A stretch of 64,000 nt of DNA from Caballeronia sp. BR00000012568055 (GCF_029439455.1 NZ_JAQFVG010000301.1:1-64000); one strand, 5' to 3'. Positions 35,691 through 44,790 are shown, numbered from the stretch's first letter. The notes: generated by a model from the sequence alone, not told the origin. Numbers and translations are program-made.

Positions 35691-36724
35691 GTCGCCTCGG
35701 CCTTGTCAGCGGCGGCGGCTTCGATGTCGTCATCGCCGTATTCGGTTTTGAATGCGCCCGCGTCGAGACCTTGATCGCAAAGCCAGCGCACCATCGGTTC
35801 GATCTGACCATGCGTGACGATCACGCGCTCCGCACCGCTTGCGCCGATCGCGAGCTGCAGTCCCGGCCAGTCCGCATGATCCGACAGCACGAATCCGCGA
35901 TCCACGCCCTTGCGACGCCGCGTGCCGCGCAGACGCATCCAGCCGGAGGCGAAGGCATCGCTGTAATCGCCGAAGCGGCGCATCCACGTGCTGCCTTGCG
36001 CGGATGGCGGCGCGACGATCAGCGCGCCCTTGAACATCGCTTTATCCTTCGCGGCGATTTCACTGACGAGACGCGTCGGTGGCAAGGCTACGCCCGCTTC
36101 GCGATAAGCACGATTCAACGGCTCCACCGCGCCATGACAAAAAATCGGACCGATGCCCGCATCGATACCCGCGAGCACGCGCTGCGCCTTGCCGAACGAA
36201 TAGCAGAACAGCACCGACGCGCGCCCTTGCGATGCGTTGTGCCGCCACCAAGAATCGATGCCATCGAACACGACTTGCGACGGGTCCCATCGATAGATCG
36301 GCAGGCCGAACGTGGATTCGGTGATGAAGGTATCGCAACGTACGGGTTCGAAAGGCACGCATGTCGGATCGGGCTCGACCTTGTAATCGCCGGACGCGAC
36401 CCACACGCGCCCCGCGTGCTCCACGCGCACCTGCGACGACCCGAGCACATGTCCCGCAGGATGCAGCGACACGCGCACACCGTTCACGTCGATTGCTTCT
36501 CCATAGCGCAGACCTTGCACATCGATACCCGGCAATCTCGACGTCAACACGCCGAGTCCCGGTTCCGCGCACAGGTAACGCGCATGCCCGAAGCGCGCGT
36601 GATCCGCGTGCGCGTGCGTGATGATCGCGCGTTCCACGGGACGCCATGGATCGATATAAAAGTGGCCCGGCGGACAGAACAGTCCTTCGGGTCGCGCGAC
36701 GATGAGGTCGTTGGAGTTGTCCAC
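35687..36724 (-). CDS. Ligase-associated exonuclease, metallo-beta-lactamase fold
   Basis: The GTG start at 36724 gives 345 residues. The metallo-beta-lactamase/beta-CASP signature THAHADHARFG (about 36-46) supplies zinc or manganese ligands; HPAGHVLGSSQV (about 87) is a further metal motif, and SDHADWPGL (about 275) and VIVTHGQIEP (about 300) are late metal/beta-CASP motifs, as in SNM1/CPSF-like nucleases. Family members of this cluster are annotated as putative DNA exonucleases. It is the first gene of the exonuclease-ligase-helicase-phosphoesterase operon. Confidence 0.9.
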   Translation of the reverse strand: MDNSNDLIVARPEGLFCPPGHFYIDPWRPVERAIITHAHADHARFGHARYLCAEPGLGVLTSRLPGIDVQGLRYGEAIDVNGVRVSLHPAGHVLGSSQVRVEHAGRVWVASGDYKVEPDPTCVPFEPVRCDTFITESTFGLPIYRWDPSQVVFDGIDSWWRHNASQGRASVLFCYSFGKAQRVLAGIDAGIGPIFCHGAVEPLNRAYREAGVALPPTRLVSEIAAKDKAMFKGALIVAPPSAQGSTWMRRFGDYSDAFASGWMRLRGTRRRKGVDRGFVLSDHADWPGLQLAIGASGAERVIVTHGQIEPMVRWLCDQGLDAGAFKTEYGDDDIEAAAADKAEAT

Positions 36725-36981
36725 GTATCGTTGATGCCGCTCTCGGTGACAGTCTCATGAAACCCTGAACCGTCGAGTTAGCGCGTAGTGTTCGATTCTG
36801 ACAACAAAAGCACGTCATGTGCCCGTCATGGCGCTTTCATGATTGGCGACTAGGGTGTAAAAATTTAATTGGGCTAATTATTTTTCTTTGGTTTTCTTTT
36901 CCGTTGCCGTAAAGAAGGGTGGTATGCGAAACACGCGCGCACGGGGCGCGCGCGCCGCAGTCTCTTTTCAGATAAACGATC

Positions 36982-37479
36982 ATGGATACGATGGTTGCTC
37001 CGACCGCCGCAGAAGCGGTCTGGATCGTCAGGCTACAAAGCCATCGACAATATGACTTTGTTCGCCTGAAGCGAGTGTTCAACGAGGTCGGCTCGCGGCA
37101 TCAGGTCGTACTGGTCGATGTGCAGAAGCTGCTCGCCTGCGCCGATCGCGACGACACCGATTACGTGCTGAAAGCCGTCAACGACTGGCACGCCGGCAAG
37201 GTGCGCGGCATCCGCGAGTTTCTCGACCCGGACAATCCGCGTGTGCCCGAAATGCCGTACGTGACGATCACGGCGCGGCGTTCATCGGGTTTGCTCGGTT
37301 TGCTGGGCGTGCATCGAGAAGGCGTGGTCGCGTTTCGCAACGGGCAGCATCGCGCGCGCTATCTGGCGAACGCGGGCGCGTTGTGCATGCCGGTGGAAGT
37401 GCACGAGCGCGAAGCCGATTTGCTGCGCGAAATGTGCGCCGCGCCCGATGCGTCCAGTCCGGAGTACGGTGAAGTCTGA
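36982..37479 (+). CDS. Small protein with a ParB/sulfiredoxin-like motif
   Basis: The 165-residue cytoplasmic protein has two recognisable stretches: VVLVDVQKLLA (about 41-51), like the DxxxL lead-in of ParB-type folds, and VVAFRNGQHRARYLANAG (about 113-130) followed by MPVEV. The second resembles the G-x-H/R-R-x-x-A-x box with a trailing hydrophobic strand of ParB/Srx domains. Proteins of similar look are sometimes named plasmid fertility inhibition factor family, but I cannot confirm that. No ParA partner, plasmid gene or mobile element is close. Its 3' end is 10 nt from the convergent lactate dehydrogenase stop. Confidence 0.6.
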   Translation: MDTMVAPTAAEAVWIVRLQSHRQYDFVRLKRVFNEVGSRHQVVLVDVQKLLACADRDDTDYVLKAVNDWHAGKVRGIREFLDPDNPRVPEMPYVTITARRSSGLLGLLGVHREGVVAFRNGQHRARYLANAGALCMPVEVHEREADLLREMCAAPDASSPEYGEV

Positions 37480-37489
37480 GCACTGAGGC

Positions 37490-38509
37490 TCAGCTCGAAG
37501 GCGCGTCCACGGTGTTGCGTGGCGTGCCGTCGAGCCATGCCTTCATATTGCCGAGCGTCGTGGCGGCGATCTCGATCAACGCCTCGCGCGTAAAAAACGC
37601 CTGATGCGCGGTAATGATGACATTCGGAAAAGTCAGCAGGCGCGCCAGCGTATCGTCCTGAAGCAGATTGTCCGAGTGGTCTTCGAAGAACAGACCGCCT
37701 TCTTCCTCGTACACGTCCAGCCCGAGATTGCCGAGTTGGCCGCTCTTGAGCGCGCCCACCAGCGCATTGCTTTCGACCAGTCCGCCGCGCCCGGTGTTGA
37801 TGAGCATCGCGCCGCGCTTCATGCGATTGAGCGCGTCTTCGTCGATCAGATGGTAGGTGGATTCGAGCAGCGGACAATGCAGCGAGAGGATATCGGAATT
37901 CGCCAGCAGTTCGTCCAGTTCGACATAGCGTGCGCCGCGCGCGAGCAGATCGTCGGCGGGTTTGCCGGGATCGTAGCAAAGCAGCTGCATGCCGAAACCC
38001 GCCATGATGCAGCCGAACACGCGGCCGATAATGCCTGTGCCGATCACGCCGACGGTCTTGCCGTGCAGATCGAAACCGAGCAGGCCGGTGAGCGAAAAGT
38101 CGCCTTCACGCGTACGCGCCACCGCGCGATGCAGCCGCCGGTTGAGCGTGAGAATCATCCCGACCGCATGCTCCGCGACCGCGTGCGGCGAATACGCCGG
38201 AACGCGCGTCACCGTGATGCCGAGCCGTTTGGCCGCGTGAAGATCCACGTGATTGAAGCCCGCCGAACGCAGCGCGATCAGCCGCGTGCCGCCTTCGTGG
38301 AGCTTTTGTAGAACCGCTTCATCGACGGAATCGTTGACAAAGGGGCAAACGGCCGCGAACCCTCTCGCGAGGATGGCCGTTTGCGCGTCCAGATGGGCTT
38401 CCTGGAAATCCAGTTCGACGCCGAATGCTTCGTTGGCTTGCCGGAAGGTATCGGCGTCGTACTGGCGGGCACTGAATAGAATCAGCCGGTTGGAGTCTGT
38501 GTGGGGCAT
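37490..38509 (-). CDS. ldhA: D-lactate dehydrogenase (2-hydroxyacid dehydrogenase family)
   Basis: The ATG at 38509 (MPHTDSNRLILFSARQYD) gives 339 residues; 48 upstream codons in frame look non-coding. The enzyme interconverts pyruvate and D-lactate with NADH. The Rossmann motif GVIGTGIIGRVFG is at about 153-165, the substrate Arg in LRSAGFNHVD (about 81), the Glu in GLDVYEEE (about 265) and the catalytic His in ITAHQAFFTREA (about 298-309). The HQAF form marks the LdhA subgroup. A LysR-type regulator gene ends 64 nt upstream on the same strand. Confidence 0.9.
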   Translation of the reverse strand: MPHTDSNRLILFSARQYDADTFRQANEAFGVELDFQEAHLDAQTAILARGFAAVCPFVNDSVDEAVLQKLHEGGTRLIALRSAGFNHVDLHAAKRLGITVTRVPAYSPHAVAEHAVGMILTLNRRLHRAVARTREGDFSLTGLLGFDLHGKTVGVIGTGIIGRVFGCIMAGFGMQLLCYDPGKPADDLLARGARYVELDELLANSDILSLHCPLLESTYHLIDEDALNRMKRGAMLINTGRGGLVESNALVGALKSGQLGNLGLDVYEEEGGLFFEDHSDNLLQDDTLARLLTFPNVIITAHQAFFTREALIEIAATTLGNMKAWLDGTPRNTVDAPSS

Positions 38510-38573
38510 ATCGGTGGCCAGTCGGTCAGTTGGAATGACGCGCCGGCCGCGTTTTGTACAGACCGTCGTGTCG

Positions 38574-39578
38574 TCAGTGCTGAGTGGCGGTTGCCTGCGT
38601 GGTCGCGCCGAGTGTCTGCGTCGGTCCGAAGGTCGGACGTTGACGGAAGACATCGTCGGGCTTGGCCGCGGCGGCGTTCACCTCCTGCGTCAGCTTTTCC
38701 AAAGCATAGTCGATGAAGAAGCGGGTCTTGGCCGGCAAATATTGACGTCCGGGGTAGACAATCGAAACTTTCATCTCCGGACCGTCGATAGCGTAGTCCG
38801 GCAGGAGGCGCACCAGCGTGCCGTCCTTGATGTCGTTCGCCACGATGCCTTCCGGCAAGATGGAAAAGCCCATGCCGCGCAGCGAGGCGAGCCTGACCAT
38901 GAGCGCGCTGTTGACCGAATACACGGGCGCGAGCGTGACCTGTTCGGACGAGCCGAGCTTATGCCGGAAATGCCAGGACGAACTACGGATGTCGTTCGGC
39001 AGACCGACCGAAGGCATGTTCTGCAAATCCACCGGTGCGGCTGGCATTCCATGCTCCGCAATAAACGCGGGCGTGGCGACCGGCACCAGCGCATTCACAC
39101 CGACCGGACGTTCGACCAACGCGGTACTCGACACCATGAAGGCAGTGACGATACCCACGTCATATCCATCTTCCACTAAATCGACATGTCTTTCGGCCAA
39201 AGTCAGCCGGACATTAACTTTCGGATATAACTTGCGAAATCCGTCAATTAATGGTGTCAGTGTCAACAAAGAAAGCGCGCTGGATGCGACTACGCGCAAT
39301 GTTCCGCTGGGTTCACCCTCTGTATGTGTAACAGCGGATTCGAGATGATCCAATTCTTCCAGTAATGCCCTGCATCCTTCCAGATAACGCGTACCGGCTT
39401 CCGTCAATGAAAGATTACGCGTGGTGCGATTGATGAGGCGAGTGCGCAAATGTGCTTCGAGCATAGCAATTGCCCGAGTAACGAGTGCGTTGGAAACATC
39501 GAGCTGCTGAGCGGCGCGGCGGAAGCTTTCCGTATCTGCGACGCGCACGAAGACGCGCATTGCATGGATCTGGTTCAT
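38574..39578 (-). CDS. LysR-family transcriptional regulator
   Basis: The ATG at 39578 (MNQIHAMRVFVRVADTESF) gives 334 residues; the upstream in-frame extension lacks support. The N-terminal winged helix-turn-helix (about 20-65: FRRAAQQLDVSNALVTRAIAML) and two-lobed effector domain are of the CrgA-like LysR subgroup, with a C-terminal tail about 30 residues longer than usual. It is divergent from the AspT-type transporter gene and upstream of ldhA on its own strand, so either may be its target. Confidence 0.88.
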   Translation of the reverse strand: MNQIHAMRVFVRVADTESFRRAAQQLDVSNALVTRAIAMLEAHLRTRLINRTTRNLSLTEAGTRYLEGCRALLEELDHLESAVTHTEGEPSGTLRVVASSALSLLTLTPLIDGFRKLYPKVNVRLTLAERHVDLVEDGYDVGIVTAFMVSSTALVERPVGVNALVPVATPAFIAEHGMPAAPVDLQNMPSVGLPNDIRSSSWHFRHKLGSSEQVTLAPVYSVNSALMVRLASLRGMGFSILPEGIVANDIKDGTLVRLLPDYAIDGPEMKVSIVYPGRQYLPAKTRFFIDYALEKLTQEVNAAAAKPDDVFRQRPTFGPTQTLGATTQATATQH

Positions 39579-40072
39579 CTTTTTGCCCTCTCGGTTGTGC
39601 CACAGACTGGACAACTGCGCATTCGGGGAGCGCGTGTCCACTTTTTGAAAACCCTGTTTTCGGGATAATATTGACAGAAGGAACATATTGCAATATCAGA
39701 ATTAACCTTAGAAGCAACTGGCAATAGTTGCCTGTTCAGGAAATGTTTTAGTTTTTTGTCTAATGAGTTGAAACTTGCGTACAGGCAGCGATTGTTGGTG
39801 AAATCGGCACATGAAACAGGGAATTTTGCTTATCGGATACGTACTTGGCACGCTAGACAAATATCGCTCTGAAAGTTGTTCGTATGGGGAATTTGCTTAA
39901 ATGATTTACACGTGCTTTTGCGCGAGACGCTAAAACAAATATGGCGAAAATGCCACGTTGCTAAAGTTTATCAATTTGATGTCTATATTCCGCATTTCCA
40001 AAGTGCCGTGATTGCCGTTGTATATAGCGTGGAATAACGTTTCAACACAATCGATCGGGATGGGCCAAATTT
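39579..40072. promoter_or_regulatory. AT-rich LysR/aspT divergent regulatory region
   Basis: These 494 bp are clearly more AT-rich than the flanking genes and hold no convincing gene. They contain the perfect palindrome ATATTGCAATAT (39685-39696), GCAACT-GGCAAT-AGTTGC (39714-39731) and TGGC-GAAAAT-GCCA (39942-39955). The first two are 107-153 bp upstream of the LysR start, in the position typical of LysR autoregulatory sites; the third is 118 bp upstream of the transporter gene. Confidence 0.45.
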
Positions 40073-41755
40073 ATGCTTTGGCATCTGCTGGCGGCACAAC
40101 CTGAAATCGCGTTATTTGCGAGTCTCGCAATCGGCTTTTTTATTGGCTCATTCAAGCTCGGACCCATTCAACTCGGCGGCGTGTGCGGCACGCTGATCGT
40201 CGCGCTGATTCTCGGCCAAAGCGGTGCGCGCATATCGCCCGATCTCAAGAATATTTCCTTTGCCTTATTCATTTTCGCGCTTGGTTTTACGGGCGGCCCG
40301 CAGTTTTTCGCCAACATAGGGCGTGGCTGGCGTTATGGCGCATTGTCGATAATCGAAGTCGTTGCGGTCGTCGCGCTCGTACTCGCGGCCGTGTCCATTC
40401 TTAAACTCGATGCGGGCACCGCAGCTGGTTTGCTCGCGGGCGGCGCAACGGAATCCGCAGTAATCGGCACGGCGTCCGAGGCGATCAACCGACTCGGACT
40501 TTCCTCGGCGGATACGGCGCGTTTGCAGTCGAATATCGTGACTGCGTACAGCGTGAGCTATCTCTTCGGGCTGGTTACGATCGTGCTGTTTTGCAGCCAG
40601 TTCGCGCCGCTGATCCTGCGCGTGAATTTGCGTGAGGAATCCGAACGGGTTTGGCGCGAACTCGGCGGCGATGGCGCGATGACCGAAGGCCAGTCACTCG
40701 CCATGTCCGTGCTCGCCGGACGTGAACTCAAGGTGACGGCGGCGGCGGGCGAGTCTATCGGTGATATCGAGAAGCGCTTTGGGCAGAACATCAGCGTGCA
40801 GCGCGTGTTGCGCGATCGCTCCGTCATCAAGGCGCAGCCGACGGTCGTCCTGAAGGCGGGCGACCGGATTGTGATCGGCGGGCGGCGCGAGGCGGTGATC
40901 GCGGCGATCGGTGTGATCGGCGAGGAAGTGTTCAATGGTGGCGGCTCGGACGTGGTTGTCGAAAAAGCCGACGTGATGCTCACACGCCGCGAACTGCACG
41001 GCCTCACGCTCGCGCAGGCGCGCGCGCGTGCTGCGCCGGCGGAGGGGCGCGGCGTGTTCGTCGCCGCCGTCACGCGGCTCGACAATACGATTCCCGCGCT
41101 GCCGAACACGCAGCTTCATCGCGGCGACGTGCTGACGCTGGTCGGCAATAAGGAGGATGTGGCGCGCGGCGCGTCCAAGCTCGGCTACATCATTCGCGCG
41201 ACGCAGAAGACCGATTTCGTTTATCTCGGGCTGGGCGTGCTGATTGGCATCGGCATCGGCAGATTGTCGGCGCAGGTCGGCGGCGTGGAATTGACGCTCG
41301 GCACGGGCGGCGGCTGTCTGCTCGCGGGACTGCTGTTCGGATGGATTCGCTCGCGCTTTCCGGTGATCGGCTCGCTGCCCTCGGCGGCGGCGCAGATCAT
41401 CAAGGACTTCGGGCTGTGCACGTTTATCGCGGCGGTCGGTTTGTCGGCGGGTGCGGATGCGTTGCGGCTGATCCGCGAATACGGCGTGGCGCTGCCGATT
41501 GCGGGCATCGTGATTACGCTGGGGCCGGCGCTGGCGTCGTTGTTTATCGGACGGATGCTGCTGAAGCTCGAAGTGCCGATGCTGCTCGGCGCGATCGCCG
41601 GTCAGCAATGCAGCACGCCCGCGATCAGCGCGCTTTCCGGCGTGACCGGCAACGCGACGCCGGTAATTGGCTACACCATTACTTATGCGATCTCGAACGT
41701 GCTGCTGCCGCTGCTCGGGCCGCTGGTCGTGGGGATCGCGAGCAAGATGAACTGA
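40073..41755 (+). CDS. AspT/YidE-family transporter (aspartate:alanine exchanger type), copy 1
   Basis: The 560-residue protein has the duplicated AspT architecture: about five spans, a cytosolic insert with two TrkA-C (RCK-C) domains at about 205-290 and 300-375, then about five spans. The motif GALxxSxxxG appears as GGATESAVIGTA (about 122-133) and GQQCSTPAISAL (about 513-524), the paired motifs of the AAEx family. The founding member exchanges aspartate for alanine; the substrate here is unknown. It is divergent from the LysR regulator and followed by a paralogue after 22 nt. Confidence 0.85.
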   Translation: MLWHLLAAQPEIALFASLAIGFFIGSFKLGPIQLGGVCGTLIVALILGQSGARISPDLKNISFALFIFALGFTGGPQFFANIGRGWRYGALSIIEVVAVVALVLAAVSILKLDAGTAAGLLAGGATESAVIGTASEAINRLGLSSADTARLQSNIVTAYSVSYLFGLVTIVLFCSQFAPLILRVNLREESERVWRELGGDGAMTEGQSLAMSVLAGRELKVTAAAGESIGDIEKRFGQNISVQRVLRDRSVIKAQPTVVLKAGDRIVIGGRREAVIAAIGVIGEEVFNGGGSDVVVEKADVMLTRRELHGLTLAQARARAAPAEGRGVFVAAVTRLDNTIPALPNTQLHRGDVLTLVGNKEDVARGASKLGYIIRATQKTDFVYLGLGVLIGIGIGRLSAQVGGVELTLGTGGGCLLAGLLFGWIRSRFPVIGSLPSAAAQIIKDFGLCTFIAAVGLSAGADALRLIREYGVALPIAGIVITLGPALASLFIGRMLLKLEVPMLLGAIAGQQCSTPAISALSGVTGNATPVIGYTITYAISNVLLPLLGPLVVGIASKMN

Positions 41756-41777
41756 AACGCGTTGAATAGGGAACGGC

Positions 41778-43466
41778 ATGGACTGGCTCCATCAGATCTT
41801 CCAGAAGATTCCGGAGACCGCGCTGTTTTTGTCACTGGCGGCGGGCTATCTCATCGGTCAGATCAGTTTCGGCAAGTTTCAACTCGGCGGCGTGGGCGGC
41901 TCGCTGCTGGCGGCGGTTGTCGTGAGTCAGGTCGGCGTGCAGATCGACAACGGCGTGAAATCGGTGATGTTCGCCGTGTTCATCTATGCGGTCGGTTATG
42001 AATCGGGGCCGCAGTTCTTCAACTCGCTGAATCGCAAGACGCTGCGCGAAATTGCGATGGCCGTGTTTCTCGCGGTGACCGCGCTGATCACCGTGCTCGT
42101 CTGCGCAAAAGTGTTCGGGCTGAACAAGGGACTCGCGGCGGGACCCGCGGGCGGCGCGCTGACGCAATCGGCGATCATCGGTACGGCGGGCGATGCCATT
42201 TCGCGGCTCGGTCTGCCCGCCGATCAGGTCAAGTCGCTGCAATCCGATGTGGCGATCGCCTACGCGGTGACGTACGTGTTCGGCTCGCTCGGCGCGATCA
42301 TCGTGTGCGTCAATATCTTGCCGAAGTTCATGGGACGAAGTCTGCGCGACGCATCCGTCGATGCGGAGAAGTTGCTCGCGGGTGGCGGCACGGGACCGGG
42401 CGAAGGGCAGTTGTCCGCGTTGCCTTCGCTGGTCGGGCGGGCGTATCGCGTGACGAACGGGGCGACGGGGCGCACGGTCGCGGATATCGAAATCGGCGAG
42501 CAGGACATGATTACGATCGAGCGTATCCGTCGCGGCGGAACGTCGATCGAACCGCGCCCGGACGTCCGGCTGGAGCGATGCGACATCGTGCTGGTGGTCG
42601 GACGGCGCGACGTGATGGTCGGCGCGGCGGCGCAACTAGGGGAGGAAGTCGCGGATCACGACGGCATGAGTCTCGTCATGCAGAAGCGGCAGGGCGTGTT
42701 CACCAAACGCGGCATGAATCACACGAGCATCGCGGAAGTGCGCGCGACGGTGGATCGTGAAATGCGTCACGGCGTCTATTTGCAGGCGATTTCGCGCGCC
42801 GGCATGGCGCTGCCCGTGCTGCCGGAAACGCGCCTCGAACACGGCGATGTGCTCACGTTCTACGGCACGCCGCAGGATACGCAACGCGCCGTGAATGCCG
42901 CCGGTTACGAACTGCCGTACACCAACAAGACCGACTTTATTTATATGGGCGTGGGGATCGTGATTGGTCTGTTGATCGGGCTGATCGTGGTGCACGTGGG
43001 CGGCATTCCGATCACGCTCGGCTCGGGCGGCGGCTGCCTGCTCGCGGGCCTCGTGTTCGGCTGGATGCGCGGCAAGCATCCGATGTACGGCGTCATGCCG
43101 CCCGCTGCATCGCAATTATTGAAGGACTTTGGATTGGCGGCGTTCGTCGCGGTGGTCGGACTGAACTCGGGCTTGCAGGCGGTCGTGACGGTGAAGCAAA
43201 GCGGGCTGACCATCTTTCTGCTCGGCGTCTTCGTCACCTTATTCCCCTTGCTTCTGACGATGCTGTTCGGCCGCTACGTGCTGCGCTACGACAACGCGGC
43301 GATTTTCGCGGGCGCGCTGTCGGGATCGCGCAGTGCGAATCCGGCGTTCGGCGGCGTGCTCGACAAGGCCGAAAGCGCGGTGCCGACGGCGGCGTTCGCG
43401 GTGACGTATGCGCTGGCGAACGTGCTGTTGACGCTGCTCGGGCCTTTACTGGTCGGACTCGTTTAG
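41778..43466 (+). CDS. AspT/YidE-family transporter, copy 2
   Basis: The 562-residue paralogue has the same span-TrkA-C-span layout, with repeat motifs GGALTQSAIIGTA (about 126-138) and GSRSANPAFGG (about 516-526). It is clearly diverged from copy 1 in the loops, so this is an old duplication or a heteromeric pair. The two motif pairs differ between copies (TES/QCST against TQS/SRSA), which may reflect different ligands. A Shine-Dalgarno-like GGGAACGG lies upstream of its ATG. It is followed by an aldo/keto reductase gene 64 nt later. Confidence 0.85.
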   Translation: MDWLHQIFQKIPETALFLSLAAGYLIGQISFGKFQLGGVGGSLLAAVVVSQVGVQIDNGVKSVMFAVFIYAVGYESGPQFFNSLNRKTLREIAMAVFLAVTALITVLVCAKVFGLNKGLAAGPAGGALTQSAIIGTAGDAISRLGLPADQVKSLQSDVAIAYAVTYVFGSLGAIIVCVNILPKFMGRSLRDASVDAEKLLAGGGTGPGEGQLSALPSLVGRAYRVTNGATGRTVADIEIGEQDMITIERIRRGGTSIEPRPDVRLERCDIVLVVGRRDVMVGAAAQLGEEVADHDGMSLVMQKRQGVFTKRGMNHTSIAEVRATVDREMRHGVYLQAISRAGMALPVLPETRLEHGDVLTFYGTPQDTQRAVNAAGYELPYTNKTDFIYMGVGIVIGLLIGLIVVHVGGIPITLGSGGGCLLAGLVFGWMRGKHPMYGVMPPAASQLLKDFGLAAFVAVVGLNSGLQAVVTVKQSGLTIFLLGVFVTLFPLLLTMLFGRYVLRYDNAAIFAGALSGSRSANPAFGGVLDKAESAVPTAAFAVTYALANVLLTLLGPLLVGLV

Positions 43467-43530
43467 CGATACAGGCAAGCTCCTTGCGCCATAATCGGCG
43501 GACTTAATTGGCGAAACAAGGAGGCTTTTC

Positions 43531-44376
43531 ATGACGAATGCAATGCCAACCATCACGCTCCCGGACGGCGAATCGATCCCGAAACTCGGTCAGGGCACCT
43601 GGGAAATGGGCGAGCGTCCGGCCGCGCGCAAGGCGGAAATCGCCGCGCTGAAAGAAGGCGTCGATCTCGGCATGACACTGATCGATACCGCCGAAATGTA
43701 CGGCGATGGCGAGAGCGAAAAGCTGATCGCTGAGGCGCTGGGCGATCGGCGTGACGAGTTGTTTATCGTCAGCAAGGTGTATCCGCATAACGGCAGCGAG
43801 CGCGGCGTGCAGGCGGCGTGCGAGCGCAGCCTCAAGCGGCTGAAAACCGATCGCATCGATTTGTATTTGCTGCACTGGCGCGGCGGCGAGGATCTGGAAG
43901 GCGTGGTTGCGGGCTTCGAAAAGCTCAGGGGCGACGGCAAGATTCGCCACTGGGGCGTCAGCAATTTCGATGTCGATGACCTCGAAGAACTCTTCTCGCT
44001 CGATGGCGGCGATGCCTGCGCCACCGATCAGATTCTCTACAACGTCGCGCGGCGCGGTCCCGAGTTCGATCTGTTCCCGTGGCTGCGCGAGCGCCGCATG
44101 CCCGCGATGGCCTACAGTCCGGTCGATCACGCGCGGCTGCCGCGAGGCGGCGCGCTGGAGACGATTGCGAAGGCGCGTGGCGTGTCGGCGTTTCAGGTGG
44201 CGCTGGCGTTCGTGCTGGCGCAGCCCGAAGTCTTCGCGATACCCAAGGCCGCCGATATCGCGCATGTGCGGGAAAATCGTGCGGCGCTGGAACTGGCTTT
44301 ATCGGCGGATGAACTGGCTCAGATCGATGCGCAGTTCGCGCCACCCAAAGCCAGGCGACGGCTCGAAATGCTGTGA
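43531..44376 (+). CDS. Aldo/keto reductase
   Basis: The 281-residue NADPH-dependent oxidoreductase has the catalytic tetrad: Asp and Tyr in IDTAEMYGDGESE (about 51-63), Lys in IVSKVYPH (about 80) and His in DLYLLHWRG (about 112). The barrel ends with the nucleotide-binding region AIPKAADIAHVRENRAAL (about 236-253), shorter than in eukaryotic members. It resembles the DkgA/YdbC-like bacterial group; the carbonyl substrate is not known. A Shine-Dalgarno (AAGGAGG) precedes the ATG. Its stop abuts the stop of the convergent 44377 gene. Confidence 0.88.
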   Translation: MTNAMPTITLPDGESIPKLGQGTWEMGERPAARKAEIAALKEGVDLGMTLIDTAEMYGDGESEKLIAEALGDRRDELFIVSKVYPHNGSERGVQAACERSLKRLKTDRIDLYLLHWRGGEDLEGVVAGFEKLRGDGKIRHWGVSNFDVDDLEELFSLDGGDACATDQILYNVARRGPEFDLFPWLRERRMPAMAYSPVDHARLPRGGALETIAKARGVSAFQVALAFVLAQPEVFAIPKAADIAHVRENRAALELALSADELAQIDAQFAPPKARRRLEML

Positions 44377-44790
44377 TCAGCTACACGCGTGATGCAGATG
44401 CACCGAGCCGAGCACCGCGACTTCGGCCGGTGTGCGCTTCAGATCGGCTTCGTTGACTTGTTTGGCATCGGCGAGGAAATCATCGACGATGGACGAGACC
44501 TGCGTGTCGGTCAGACACAGCGACACACGCTTGGTCTCGGCATCCGGCACTGACGCGCGCTGCGACAAAAACAGCACGCCATATTGATACCCGCGCACGA
44601 TGCCGCGCACCGCGCCCACGCACTGACCTTGCGCCGTGTTGTCGGACTTTGCGCTGCATTGCTGCGCGAGCGAGTAGGCGGAGAAGGTCGGATCGCTGGC
44701 GCCGGGCGTGGGCGCGTTTTGCGCCTGCACGGTGACGCCCATTCCAAGACCCAAGCCGAGCACGAGACCGATAGCGAAAGCGGGTTTCAT
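44377..44790 (-). CDS. Rap1a/Tai-like periplasmic protein
   Basis: The 137-residue precursor has a signal peptide (MKPAFAIGLVLGLGLGMGVTVQAQ, cleavage after about residue 24). The mature protein shows the spacing of the Rap1a/Tai fold: LAQQCSAKSDNTAQGQCVGAVRGIVRGY (two Cys, about 42-69), then CLTDTQVSSIVDDFL and a final HHACS Cys, giving four conserved Cys. In Serratia, Rap1a-type proteins are immunity proteins to type VI effectors. No effector or secretion gene is adjacent here, so that role is not supported, and most family members have unknown function. Confidence 0.65.
   Translation of the reverse strand: MKPAFAIGLVLGLGLGMGVTVQAQNAPTPGASDPTFSAYSLAQQCSAKSDNTAQGQCVGAVRGIVRGYQYGVLFLSQRASVPDAETKRVSLCLTDTQVSSIVDDFLADAKQVNEADLKRTPAEVAVLGSVHLHHACS

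Noticed and set aside
37476-37493. CTGAGC/GCTCAG hairpin overlapping two convergent stop codons
   Set aside because: It has a 6-bp stem, no T-run on either strand and overlaps the stop codons, so it is not a convincing terminator.
44377-44790. Type VI secretion immunity function for the Rap1a/Tai-like protein
   Set aside because: The fold-type similarity is real, but no effector, VgrG, Hcp or other secretion gene is adjacent, so immunity is not claimed.
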